Assembly (NCBI GenBank): GCA_038214135.1
Contig: JBBQSD010000079.1
Span: 1 to 27,523 of the forward strand
Length of the DNA stretch: 27,523 nt
Reading direction: 5' to 3'
Origin: JANLSE01 sp038214135
Lineage (GTDB): Bacteria; Chloroflexota; Chloroflexia; Chloroflexales; Roseiflexaceae
Of the stretch, positions 6,213 to 14,212 are shown in pieces. The notes under the pieces were generated by a model, which was not told where the DNA came from, made no database searches, and saw only the letters and a list, made by a program, of their open reading frames with translations. The position numbers and the translations under genes are program-made. How positions within the stretch are numbered: the stretch's first letter is position 1; each line of letters starts with the position of its first letter.

Positions 6213-6260
6213 CGCCAAACCAACGGTTCACTGTGGCGATTCCAGCGTGTGATTAGTTGA

Positions 6261-6405
6261 GGGCATGCACAACAACATGCCCATAATCTGCGTCATCTGC
6301 GGATAATGATGCTCCTTGCGGGTCACGCCTCCAATCAATCTGCGCAATCTGCGCAATCTGCGGATAATAAGGTAACTCCGGCGCAATATCTTGCGTCGCT
6401 ACGGC
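6261..6405. repeat. Repeat-filled spacer: hairpin, ATCTGCG nonamers and a third hairpin copy
   Basis: GGGCATG/CATGCCC forms a hairpin at 6261-6282. ATCTGCGTC-ATCTGCGG-ATAAT follows at about 6286-6306. Three AATCTGCGC/G nonamers lie in tandem at 6337-6363, again followed by ATAAT. The same nonamer array recurs at 17415-17445. A degenerate GCGCAA/TTGCGTCGCTACGGC hairpin (6380-6405) overlaps the stop codon of the ABC ATPase gene. Confidence 0.7.
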
Positions 6406-7418
6406 TTGCGCCAGGCACGATAGATATCGGCGATCACCTCATCGATTGGCGCTCGGTGTGTCTCAACATCCAATATCTGTGTCTGGCTGGCGGCCTGTTC
6501 TAGCAGCGTGGCGATGCGCGTCTGTGCTGCATCAAACACATATTCGTGGCGTCCGATCTCGCTTTTAACGAGCGTTGCACCATGTAGGACTGGCGGCACT
6601 GTTTCGGCTGTCTCCAAGACCAACTGACGCTGATCCGTTACATCCTGGCGCAACCGTACGAACGAACCATCAAAGGCAATCGCTCCCTGGTCGATCATCA
6701 CAATCCGTCCAGCAAGCTGCTCCAGTTCGGCCATATCGTGGCTTGTGACCATGATTGTCACCTGTTGGGTCTGGTTGAGGTGCTTGATGAAATCCAGGAT
6801 CATGCGCTTGGCCAGAACATCTAACCCGAGGGTTGGCTCATCAAGGAACAATATCTCCGGCTCGTGCAGTAACGCTAACCCAAGCTCGGCGCGCATCTTC
6901 TGGCCAAGGCTCAGTTCGCGGGTTAGGCTGTTGAAGAAATCGCCAAGCCCCAACACCTCCTGCATCAATCCCTTCATATGTTCGTAGCGTTGGCGCGGAA
7001 TATCCCACACCACCCGTTTCCATTCAAAACTCGCCGCCACCGGGTGGTCGATCCATAGCTCGGTGCGCTGGCCAAACACCACGCCGATCCGGCTGACATA
7101 GCGTGCCCGTTCGCGAACGGGATCCATTCCAAGCGACCGAACGCTGCCGCTGTCGGGGGATAGTAGCCCGGATAGTAGCTTGACGGTGGTGCTCTTGCCG
7201 GCACCATTCGGCCCGGCATAGGCCACAACCTCGCCACGGCGGATCTGCAGGTTGACGCCGCGTAGTGCGCGGACTTCGCGTACCTTTGGGCGCAGCATAC
7301 TGCTCAGGGTATCGAGAAGCCGTTCGGAGCGCTGTTTCTGGCGAAATGTCTTGTAGACATCAACAAGTTCAACCGCGATGTCCGAGGTTGCTGTAGCGTT
7401 GTGATCCAGTGCGTTCAT
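6399..7418 (-). CDS. ABC exporter ATP-binding protein (COG4586 type)
   Basis: 339 aa ATPase that would power an ABC-2-type exporter. The Walker A GPNGAGKST is at residues 69-77, the signature LSLGQ at 169-173, Walker B ILFLDE at 189-194 and the H-loop His (TSHD) at 227. An N-terminal extension of about 50 residues and a C-terminal extension after about 240 (DQRQLVLE...) are typical of the COG4586 group. It is the last gene of a three-gene operon with two integral-membrane partners, and its start overlaps the end of the upstream permease by 50 nt. The stop codon TAG lies within a hairpin repeat (GCCGTAG...). The substrate is unknown; this trio is still described as uncharacterised. Confidence 0.92.
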   Translation of the reverse strand: MNALDHNATATSDIAVELVDVYKTFRQKQRSERLLDTLSSMLRPKVREVRALRGVNLQIRRGEVVAYAGPNGAGKSTTVKLLSGLLSPDSGSVRSLGMDPVRERARYVSRIGVVFGQRTELWIDHPVAASFEWKRVVWDIPRQRYEHMKGLMQEVLGLGDFFNSLTRELSLGQKMRAELGLALLHEPEILFLDEPTLGLDVLAKRMILDFIKHLNQTQQVTIMVTSHDMAELEQLAGRIVMIDQGAIAFDGSFVRLRQDVTDQRQLVLETAETVPPVLHGATLVKSEIGRHEYVFDAAQTRIATLLEQAASQTQILDVETHRAPIDEVIADIYRAWRKP

Positions 7419-8265
7419 AATTATGCATTCCCTTTCGAAAGATTAGAATCGTAAACAAGGCCAGCAGCAGCGCGACAAATGGGGTGATCCAGCCTGCATA
7501 TGGTGCCGCATCAATGCCCAGCAATGCGCGGCATGGCGACCAAGCCACCACGCCGACTGGCACGACCGTCATGAGTCCACCCAACAACACTGGACTCAGG
7601 CCATCCAGTGGAAACGACTTGAGCTGATCGAGCAGCTGTGTTGCCGAACTGCTGATCTCCTCGGCGGCGCGCGGTGCCCAGAAGGCCAGGCTGCCCCATA
7701 GGAACGAAAAGGCTAGCACGGAAGCCACCGATGCGAAGATATTGATCAGCAATAGCACAATCCAGCCGGTTGTGATCGGCAGCGCCAATCCAGCCATCGC
7801 CCAGATCAGCAGCCCGATGCCACACAGCAGATTGGCCGAACCAGAGAATGGTACGAAGCCTTCGGTGAGCAGTGAGACGAGCATAGGCTGCGGTTGGATC
7901 AGCGTATGATCAAGCTGCCCGCGCCCGATTCTTCTGCTGATCATCAGGACGTTATAGCCGAAGAAGGTGTTCAACAGCCCACTCACGGTTGTTGCATAAC
8001 CAAGCATAAAGATGATCTGAATCTGGCTCCACGGGCCGATTCCGGCAAAGCGCTCGGCCAATAACAGCATCCCCGTGACCAATGCGATACTTGTGATCGC
8101 ATCGGAGAACACATAGATACAGGCCAGTTTCAGATCCGCAGCAATGAAGGCCAGATCGAGTGCCGCATACATCCGCCACAAGCGCAGGATACGCCACAAC
8201 ATCCCGGTTCTGCGAGCAGGCGCTGCACTCTCTATGATTGTCGTATCCGCGAGATTATCCGCCAT
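7369..8265 (-). CDS. ABC-2 family permease (COG3694 type)
   Basis: 298 aa with about six hydrophobic segments, including AITSIALVTGMLLLAERF, GLLIWAMAGLALPI and ITPFVALLLALFTILIF. The motif GRGQLDHTLIQP after the second segment corresponds to the R-G-x-L-D-x-L-L/I-x-P loop typical of this permease family. It forms the transmembrane part of an exporter with the other permease (overlap 11 nt upstream) and the ATPase (overlap 50 nt downstream), so translation is tightly coupled. Start ATG 8265 follows the GGAG within the end of the upstream gene. Confidence 0.88.
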   Translation of the reverse strand: MADNLADTTIIESAAPARRTGMLWRILRLWRMYAALDLAFIAADLKLACIYVFSDAITSIALVTGMLLLAERFAGIGPWSQIQIIFMLGYATTVSGLLNTFFGYNVLMISRRIGRGQLDHTLIQPQPMLVSLLTEGFVPFSGSANLLCGIGLLIWAMAGLALPITTGWIVLLLINIFASVASVLAFSFLWGSLAFWAPRAAEEISSSATQLLDQLKSFPLDGLSPVLLGGLMTVVPVGVVAWSPCRALLGIDAAPYAGWITPFVALLLALFTILIFRKGMHNYERTGSQRYSNLGHRG

Positions 8266-9046
8266 AGGAGACCATCCTTTCGCGCCCGATCTTCCACAGC
8301 CAGTGGGCCAGTGGCCACAGTGCCAGCGACCAGCAGATCTGAATGGTTATCAAGGCCAGCGCATCGCCTGCGCCGATATAGATCTGCAGTGGTGCCGAGG
8401 CCATTGATGCGAATGGCAACCAGCTAAACAGCGCGCCAACAGCCGGAGGCAACAAGGCCAGCGGCAGCAGCGCACCAGAGAGCAATGTCGTCAGCGCCGT
8501 GCGGATCTGCGCGATTGACCAGAGTGGCAGTTGCAGCAACACCAACAAGGCTCCGAAAATAAACTCAATCGCCAGCCCAACCGAAATACCCAGCAACAGG
8601 CTGATGATAAACAGACCTCCTGCGGTGGCGCTTGCCGGCAATGGCTGCACACCAAGCAATGGCGCCAGCAACAGCAGCGGCAGCGAGAACGCACACAACT
8701 CGAACAGCCAGGTTCCGGCTGCCTCGGCAGTGAACTGCGCGAACAAATTGAGTGGCTGGAGCATCCGGCCAACAATCGAACCCTCCCAGAATGCGCCCTC
8801 CAGATTTGTGCGCGGTGACAGTTGCGGGCCAAACACCTCCGCAATCAGGGTGTAGGTCAGCACCGCCGGAAGCGTTAGCCCATCGATTGGACCTTTATCC
8901 GCCAGAATGATGCGCCAGATCGCCAGCAACACCGTCACCCGCAACAGACGCATCAGATAGTCGATCACGAACAGCGGGCTATCACCGAGATAGCCAGTCG
9001 CCGCCATTGCGGATGTCTTCCAGTATTTCCCCAGATCTCGAATCAT
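8255..9046 (-). CDS. ABC-2 family permease (COG4587 type)
   Basis: 263 aa, first gene of the exporter operon. It has about six membrane-spanning segments, including YLMRLLRVTVLLAIWRIIL, LFELCAFSLPLLLLAPLLG, GLFIISLLLGISVGLAIEF and ALLPLALLPPAVGALF. The ending SLALWPLAHWLWKIGRERM is like other COG4587 permeases. An AGAGGAAG ribosome-binding site precedes the ATG at 9046. It pairs with the COG3694-type subunit to form a heterodimeric export channel. The operon promoter is not obvious in the upstream 380-bp spacer. Confidence 0.88.
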   Translation of the reverse strand: MIRDLGKYWKTSAMAATGYLGDSPLFVIDYLMRLLRVTVLLAIWRIILADKGPIDGLTLPAVLTYTLIAEVFGPQLSPRTNLEGAFWEGSIVGRMLQPLNLFAQFTAEAAGTWLFELCAFSLPLLLLAPLLGVQPLPASATAGGLFIISLLLGISVGLAIEFIFGALLVLLQLPLWSIAQIRTALTTLLSGALLPLALLPPAVGALFSWLPFASMASAPLQIYIGAGDALALITIQICWSLALWPLAHWLWKIGRERMVSYGG

Positions 9047-9424
9047 CGATACTTCCTCTCAGCCCGCACTCCTGCTGCGCTTCCCCCTCTCCGATTGGGA
9101 AAGGGGCCAGGGGTGAGGGACACAAAAAAATCGTGAGCCAGTATGTGGCCCACGACGAACAACGTTCGTTATAATAGTTTACATAATCTAGCTATCGCAG
9201 GGCACACTACTCCTATGTCCTACGATATGTATCGCACCACGAAAGCAACTCCAGCAGGTTGTGAGTGCATTCCAGCGCATAAAACAGCCGTTTCCTTCGG
9301 TACGAGAACACGCGCATCATACCACAGCCCGCGCTAGCGCTCAATCAGCCGCAAGGCGGAGGATATTGCGAACGTTTTGAGCGAGAATCGCCATGCTATC
9401 ACTGCGAAAAGGAAAGAGATTGCT
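9047..9424. other. Spacer between the ABC operon and the first serine hydrolase
   Basis: No convincing gene is present. 9081-9120 is a short member of the CT/GA-rich repeat family (CCCCCTCTCC...GGGGCCAGGGGTGAGGG). ACGAAC-AAC-GTTCGT (9155-9169) is a perfect inverted repeat abutting TATAAT at 9170-9175, which looks like an operator beside a -10, although no good -35 lies at the right distance. GGAAAGAG at about 9412-9419 is the ribosome-binding site of the hydrolase. Confidence 0.5.
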
Positions 9425-10450
9425 ATGCCAATCCAGCGCACACAGCTTGAGCAAGCCATCGCCAAGCAGCACGAAAGCCTGCCATTCTCGGGTGTTATCC
9501 TTATTCGTGAACATGGCACGATTGTGTTTGAACAGAGCTATGGCCTGGCCAATCGCTCCGATTCATTACCAAATACAATTGATACCAGATTTGCCATTGC
9601 TTCTGGCGCAAAAACCTTCACAGGTGTCGCTATCTGCCAGTTAGTTGAAAAAGGGCTGCTCACATTCGATACACTGCTCAAGGATTGCATAGATATTACG
9701 TTCCCCGAATTTGACCCAGCTATTACCGTGCATCACCTACTCACACACAGTTCTGGTATTCCAGATTATTTCGATGAAGCAGTGATGACCGATTTCGCAG
9801 CGCTGTGGAATGAACAGCCAATGTACCGTATTCGCACAGCGCGTGATTTCCTGCCCATGTTTCAGCAAGGCAGCATGCAATTCGCTCCCGGCACCCGTTT
9901 TGCCTATAATAATGCTGGCTATATCGTATTGGGCCTGATTATTGAGCATCTCACCGGCATGCGCTTTACAGAGTATGTCGAAACCAATCTGTTCGCAGCA
10001 TGCCAGATGGCTGATAGTGGCTATTATGCGATGGATCATTTGCCTCCACGAACGGCCTATGGCTATATTGATGATGAACAGGGCGATTGGCGAACGAATA
10101 TCTACTCTGTTCCAATTATTGGCGGCCCGGATGGCGGCGTGTTCACGACAGCACCGGATCTGGTGAAGTTCTGGGATGCATTACTGGGCAATCAACTGTT
10201 AACGAAGGAAACCGTCGCAACCATGCTCACAGCGCATTATGCAGCCGAAGAATCCTTCTATGGCTATGGAGTATGGTTAGAGAAGAGCAACGATAGCGTC
10301 TCACGCTATGCAATGATTGGTGGAGACCCTGGAGTAAGGTTTTATTCTGCATTCTATCCAGAAACGCGCATCCAAACCACCGTGATTGGCAATACAGAAA
10401 CTGCCATGTGGCCCATGCAGCGCTGTATTCTATCGGTGATAGAAACATAG
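9425..10450 (+). CDS. Beta-lactamase-fold serine hydrolase (class C/PBP-like)
   Basis: 341 aa. S60-G-A-K63 is the SxxK nucleophile motif and Y161-N-N163 is the second (YxN) motif within FAYNNAGYIVLG. HHLLTHSSGIPDYF, the usual loop of this family, lies between them. The third motif, normally H/K-x-G, seems altered: IGGDPGVRF is at its place and no His precedes the Gly pair. The family includes esterases, D-aminopeptidases and lactamase-like proteins. No signal peptide is visible, so it is probably cytoplasmic. The start at 9425 is preferred to an in-frame ATG at 9377 because AAAGGAAAGAG lies just upstream. A second family member follows at 10626. Confidence 0.88.
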   Translation: MPIQRTQLEQAIAKQHESLPFSGVILIREHGTIVFEQSYGLANRSDSLPNTIDTRFAIASGAKTFTGVAICQLVEKGLLTFDTLLKDCIDITFPEFDPAITVHHLLTHSSGIPDYFDEAVMTDFAALWNEQPMYRIRTARDFLPMFQQGSMQFAPGTRFAYNNAGYIVLGLIIEHLTGMRFTEYVETNLFAACQMADSGYYAMDHLPPRTAYGYIDDEQGDWRTNIYSVPIIGGPDGGVFTTAPDLVKFWDALLGNQLLTKETVATMLTAHYAAEESFYGYGVWLEKSNDSVSRYAMIGGDPGVRFYSAFYPETRIQTTVIGNTETAMWPMQRCILSVIET

Positions 10451-10625
10451 ATGGCCCAAGACGCAAGATGTTGCGCCTCTACGGCATATTTGCGTCTATA
10501 GTAGTCTGTCAACGCTGATGTGACGATTGAGTTTCGCGCAGGGGCGCGATATATCGCGCCCGTACGATTCGATTGTTCAGATCAGCGATGACGGACTTCT
10601 ACGGTCCGACACAGGAGATAGTGCA
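10451..10625. repeat. Spacer with two hairpin repeats between the serine hydrolases
   Basis: A reverse-oriented relative of the 6177-6212 hairpin lies at 10460-10484 (GACGCAA-GATG-TTGCGCC, then TCTACGGC), 9 nt after the first hydrolase stop. GGGCGCGATATATCGCGCCC, a perfect 20-bp palindrome, is at 10542-10561. AGGAGA at 10614-10619 serves the next gene. Nothing else is seen. Confidence 0.7.
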
Positions 10626-11927
10626 ATGACGCCTGCTAATAATCTGGTGGCAGCAATCGATAGTATGGTGCAGGAAGTGTACCAGCCAACAGAACCAGGA
10701 GCCGCGATCATCGTGGTTAAGGATGGCCAGGTTCTGTACCGTCGTGCAATTGGGTTGGCGAATATGGAGCTTGGGGTGCCAATCACACCCGAGATGATCT
10801 TTCGGCTTGGGTCGATCACCAAGCAATTCACTGGAGTTGCGATTCTGCTGTTAGCACAACAGGGCCGCTTGGCATTGAGTGATCCGATCACGAAATTCCT
10901 GCCCGAATACCCAACCCATGGACACACGATCACGATTGAGCATCTGTTAGCCCACACATCGGGAATCCGTAGCTATACCGATATGGCTGAATGGCAACCA
11001 AACTGGCGCAAGGATTTTACGGTTGCCGAGCTGATCGATTTCTTCAAATATCAGCCGATGGAGTTTGCCCCAGGCACACGCTGGTCGTATAGTAATTCTG
11101 GCTACCATTTGCTGGGAGCGATCATCGAACAGGTTGCAGGGCAACCATATGAACAATTCCTTCAGCAGCAGATCTTTGAGCCACTCGGCATGCAGCATAC
11201 ATGCAACGATAGCACACGCCGGATTATTCCATTGCGTGTGGCTGGCTACACAAAAGATGGCGATGCGTACGTCAATGCCGAATATCTGAGCATGACCCAA
11301 CCATATGCGGCGGGCGGCCTGCTTTCGACGGTCGATGATCTGGCGATCTGGAATGCGGCGCTTAGCAACAATACGCTGCTGCCTGCCGAAACACTCAAAC
11401 AAGCATGGATACCATATAAGCTTGCGGATGGATCATCGACGGGCTATGGCTATGGTTGGGCGATGGATACATGGCAGGGCCGGCCAACGATTGAGCATGG
11501 CGGCGGCATTCATGGGTTCGTCACCTATGGGTTGCGTATGCCCGAGGACGATCTGTTTATTGCGGTTCTCTCGAATAACGAGAGCATCCGTTTGGTGGAA
11601 TTCCTGGCACTCAAGATCGCCGGGCTGGTGATTGGTGCCCCATATGTGCAGCCAGTTCCGATCACCCTCGCTGCACACGAGCTTGCAGCATTCGTTGGCA
11701 CCTATCAATTGCCACATAATCAGGAGTGGACGATCACGCTCGAAGATGGACAGTTGATCGGCCAGCGAACACATTGGCCGCGCATCAGTTTGATCCCCAT
11801 TGACAAGACAGCGTTTTATTTTGAAGCCATGCCATTGTTCCGGTTTGTCTTTACGCAGGGTACAACACTCGAGCTGCATGGCCGATCTGGCCTGGAAGAA
11901 ACGGCGGTACGCAGCACGATGGAATGA
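10626..11927 (+). CDS. Beta-lactamase-fold serine hydrolase with C-terminal lipocalin-like domain
   Basis: 433 aa. All three class C motifs are present: S63-I-T-K66, Y155-S-N157 (WSYSNSGYHLLG), and H291-G-G293 in EHGGGIHGF. The core of about residues 5-340 matches the beta-lactamase/PBP-like family (EHLLAHTSGIRSY loop). A beta-strand-rich tail from about 355 (LAAFVGTYQLP...WTITLEDGQLIG) looks like the C-terminal barrel often fused to these hydrolases. The start at 10626 follows CAGGAGATA; the longer frame from 10527 would translate through a palindromic repeat, so it is rejected. No signal peptide is evident. It is a paralogue of the 9425 gene but with intact motifs. Confidence 0.9.
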   Translation: MTPANNLVAAIDSMVQEVYQPTEPGAAIIVVKDGQVLYRRAIGLANMELGVPITPEMIFRLGSITKQFTGVAILLLAQQGRLALSDPITKFLPEYPTHGHTITIEHLLAHTSGIRSYTDMAEWQPNWRKDFTVAELIDFFKYQPMEFAPGTRWSYSNSGYHLLGAIIEQVAGQPYEQFLQQQIFEPLGMQHTCNDSTRRIIPLRVAGYTKDGDAYVNAEYLSMTQPYAAGGLLSTVDDLAIWNAALSNNTLLPAETLKQAWIPYKLADGSSTGYGYGWAMDTWQGRPTIEHGGGIHGFVTYGLRMPEDDLFIAVLSNNESIRLVEFLALKIAGLVIGAPYVQPVPITLAAHELAAFVGTYQLPHNQEWTITLEDGQLIGQRTHWPRISLIPIDKTAFYFEAMPLFRFVFTQGTTLELHGRSGLEETAVRSTME

Positions 11928-12217
11928 TCAGTCGGGTAAGGCTACTATGTTCTTGTTAGAAAGAATGTCTGTGGCCCGCCAGCGCCCGTTGGTCATGCCA
12001 CGGCTGCGATCAATCGGTGATTGTGGCTGATTGCCCCTCTCCCCAACCCCTCCCACTGGTGGGGAGGGGCGCACAGGGTTTGCAAGAGGTCAATCCCCTC
12101 TCCCCGGCGTGGGAGAGGGGGCAGGGGTGAGGTGGAGAAGGCGCATCAGGACGCCTTCGGCCAAAAACACTACACATGAAAGGAGAGGGGGCAGGGGTGA
12201 GGGCAGTTCTTGGTTCA
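11928..12217. repeat. Composite repeat spacer between convergent genes
   Basis: 11987-12030 is the inverted partner of 372-415. 12034-12132 is the second long copy of the CT/GA-rich repeat (CCCCTCTCCCCAACCCC... to GGGGGCAGGGGTGAGG). A 20-bp direct repeat, GAGAGGGGGCAGGGGTGAGG, occurs at 12113-12132 and 12183-12202. No gene is credible here. The location between the ends of two convergent genes suits a bidirectional transcript end. Confidence 0.7.
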
Positions 12218-13477
12218 TCATGCCGCATTCTGACTCCTGACTCCTGACTCCTGACTCCTCACTGGCCCGGATTTCCACACGCACCCGGCTGCTAGGGTAG
12301 CTGCACATGCCAGCCCCCATAACAATGGCCGATAGCCGATTGTCACCGAGAGCGCACCAGCACCCACCGGCGCAATCACTCGTGCCCAGGTTGCGAGCAT
12401 GGTCAGTGAGCCATTGATGCGCCCATATGCGCTGCTGCCATAGCGCTCGGCAACCAATGCTGCCCGCACTGGTGTGGCCGCCCCTGCGCCCAACCCGAAT
12501 ATGGCCACGTACAGCAGCACCCCGGCCTGTGATGGAACCAGCAACAGAACAACAACGGCGATTGCCTGCATCACAAACAGCAGCACCGTCAGCCACCTGA
12601 GTGTCAGCCGCCCACCCAATGGTGCCAGCGTGAGCCGCCCGCTAACCGACATCAGGCCGTGCATGCCAGCAGCCAATGCCGCAAACGAGCTTGGGTAGCC
12701 CTGCTCTAGTAAATAGGCCACAATATGCACATTCAGCGTCGTGATCACCAGTGTCGTTAGCGAGAAGGCGCTTGCCAGCCACCAGAATGAACCACTGCGC
12801 CACACATTCGGTGCAGGCAGGAGTTCTGTCGCAATTGGCACATGCAACACACTGGATGAATCGCCATCTGGCAGCAACCCCAGATCCTGTGGGCGGCGGC
12901 GCAACAGCACAGCATGGGGCAGAATTGTGATACATCCGACGATCACGGTGAGCTGAACGAGGGCCATGCGCCAGCCAGATAGCGCCACCAGCCGCTCAAT
13001 CAGTGGAATATAGATCAGGCTGGCCAGCCCGCCAAAGAAGGTCAGCACTGCCAGGGCGCGGCTGCGATCCCGCCGAAACCAGATGGTGATCGCGGCAAAG
13101 GCTGGTTCATACAGAATCGCGGCCATCGCCAGGCCCAGCCCGATCATCACCACATAGAAGCCAACCACACTGCTGATCTGCGACCACGCCAGCAGCAGGA
13201 GTGTCGCCGCAATCGAGCCAATCGTCATGAGCCTGCGGGTGCCGTGCTGATCGATCCAGTGCCCAATCGGCACGGCAACAATGCCAGAGGCCAGCAGCGC
13301 AAGCGAGAACCCACCAGTCAGGATCGTCCGCGACCAGCCAAGATCGGCGCTGATGGCTGGCATCAGCACCCCGAACCCATAATAGACCACGCCCCACGAT
13401 GTCAATTGCGTGAGTGAGAGGGTCAGCACAATCACCCAGCCATAATAGAACCGCCCAGATGTTAGGCGCATCAGCAT
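12218..13477 (-). CDS. MFS transporter (monocarboxylate/OxlT-like group)
   Basis: 419 aa with about 12 hydrophobic segments. The first half has YYGWVIVLTLSLTQLTSWGVVYYGFGVLMP followed by DLGWSRTIL, the pattern of the OFA/monocarboxylate-like MFS. GHWIDQHGTRRLM is the loop 2-3 motif, and a central loop (about 200-230) separates the halves. It starts one nucleotide after the stop of the GNAT gene (TGA-G-ATG), so the two are co-translated. Within the surrounding metalloid-type cluster it may export an arsenical or antimonial compound, an inference from neighbours. The last ~15 residues (PVRSQESGVRSQNAA) are encoded by a GGAGTCA heptamer array and cannot be ancestral transporter sequence. Confidence 0.88.
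   Translation of the reverse strand: MLMRLTSGRFYYGWVIVLTLSLTQLTSWGVVYYGFGVLMPAISADLGWSRTILTGGFSLALLASGIVAVPIGHWIDQHGTRRLMTIGSIAATLLLLAWSQISSVVGFYVVMIGLGLAMAAILYEPAFAAITIWFRRDRSRALAVLTFFGGLASLIYIPLIERLVALSGWRMALVQLTVIVGCITILPHAVLLRRRPQDLGLLPDGDSSSVLHVPIATELLPAPNVWRSGSFWWLASAFSLTTLVITTLNVHIVAYLLEQGYPSSFAALAAGMHGLMSVSGRLTLAPLGGRLTLRWLTVLLFVMQAIAVVVLLLVPSQAGVLLYVAIFGLGAGAATPVRAALVAERYGSSAYGRINGSLTMLATWARVIAPVGAGALSVTIGYRPLLWGLACAATLAAGCVWKSGPVRSQESGVRSQNAA
12231..12258. repeat. Four tandem TGACTCC heptamers inside the MFS 3' end
   Basis: Exact units lie at 12231-12237, 12238-12244, 12245-12251 and 12252-12258. Read on the minus strand these are GGAGTCA, the same heptamer as at 111-131 and 160-180. 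The array is in frame within the transporter gene and encodes its C-terminal tail. Confidence 0.9.
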
Positions 13478-13478
13478 C

Positions 13479-13988
13479 TCAGATTCCGACCAGCGGGCTA
13501 CGCCGCTCGATCAGCAGCGTATCGCGCCATTGGCCAGCCCACGGCCCGATCTCCATCCTGGCGATTCGCTCGCGCCGCCCAACCACCCGAAATTCGCAGC
13601 GTTCGTGCAATCGGACACTGGCACTATTTTCGGGAAAGATGCTCGATTGAATCATCCAGATGCCATGCGCCTCGGTGATTCGAATGAGTTCTGCCATAAG
13701 CAGCGAACCTAGCCCCTGCCCACGCGCCGCATCTGCGGTATAGACGCTATGCTCAACCACACCAGCATAGCAGGCTCGGCTTGATGTGGGACTGATGGCT
13801 GCCCAACCCTGGAGGCGCTCGCCATCGCGGGCAACAATACTACATGCATTCAGCTTACTAGCGCACCAGGCCTGCCACGAGGCCGGTGGTTCGGTGGCAA
13901 ATGTGGCATTGCCGGTCGCAATGCCATCACGATAGATCACTGCAACATCTGGCCAATCGGCCTCGGTCATCGGTTCAATCTGCGCCAT
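13479..13988 (-). CDS. GNAT acetyltransferase of the phosphinothricin/ArsN type
   Basis: 169 aa. The pattern AVIYRDGIATGNATFATEPP, then GWAAISPTSSRACYAGVVEHSVYTADAARGQGLGSLLM, SIFPENSASVRLHERCEFRVVG and WRDTLLIER is that of phosphinothricin N-acetyltransferases. The acetyl-CoA loop RGQGLG is at residues 89-94. ArsN, a member of this subfamily, is found in ars operons and acetylates arsinothricin. Given the adjacent ArsR and Cys-rich flavoprotein, an ArsN-like role is plausible but not proven; methionine sulfoximine or phosphinothricin acetylation is the alternative. A GAGGAG ribosome-binding site precedes the ATG. It is coupled to the downstream MFS gene by a 1-nt gap. A MITE-like repeat separates it from the flavoprotein gene. 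Confidence 0.85.
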   Translation of the reverse strand: MAQIEPMTEADWPDVAVIYRDGIATGNATFATEPPASWQAWCASKLNACSIVARDGERLQGWAAISPTSSRACYAGVVEHSVYTADAARGQGLGSLLMAELIRITEAHGIWMIQSSIFPENSASVRLHERCEFRVVGRRERIARMEIGPWAGQWRDTLLIERRSPLVGI

Positions 13989-14058
13989 GGTCTCCTCAAG
14001 ATGTGTTCAGCCTCAGCATTCAACAGCCAGGAGTGCAAACAATACACATATAAGGACA

Positions 14059-14182
14059 TATAGCAATCCTATCGGATTTGTAAAAAGGGAATGGGAGATT
14101 TCTTTCGGGACACCCAGAGGATACCCAGCCCCAAACCCCGCTTTGCGCTACGCGCCTTTACACTTCAAATAGGACTGCTATA
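14059..14182. mobile_element. 124-bp MITE-like element with 14-bp terminal inverted repeats
   Basis: The left terminus TATAGCAATCCTAT (14059-14072) and right terminus ATAGGACTGCTATA (14169-14182) are inverted repeats with one mismatch. The interior has no ORF. The right 43 bp recur at 4566-4608. It lies between the flavoprotein gene and the GNAT gene, which otherwise look like one operon. It is too small to encode a transposase, so mobilisation would need one elsewhere. No target-site duplication was identified with certainty. Confidence 0.65.
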
Positions 14183-14209
14183 GCTGACAGCTGACGGCTG
14201 ATAGCTGAA
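14182..14209. repeat. AGCTGAC heptamer array, four units
   Basis: The units AGCTGAC, AGCTGAC, GGCTGAT, AGCTGAA are contiguous and 7 bp each, ending 3 nt before the stop codon complement of the flavoprotein gene. A related four-unit array lies at 16533-16560, again abutting a gene 3' end. Confidence 0.75.
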
Positions 14210-14212
14210 ATG

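Noticed and set aside
9143..9337. 64-codon ORF before the first hydrolase
   Set aside because: No ribosome-binding site, starts over the TATAAT/inverted-repeat region, and composition is unlike its neighbours.
10527..10625. Longer N-terminus for the second hydrolase
   Set aside because: It would encode a 20-bp palindromic repeat and lies upstream of the good ribosome-binding site at 10612-10620.
12031..12240. ORFs across the CT-rich repeats
   Set aside because: They are translations of repeat units (PLSPTPP-like) and overlap on both strands.
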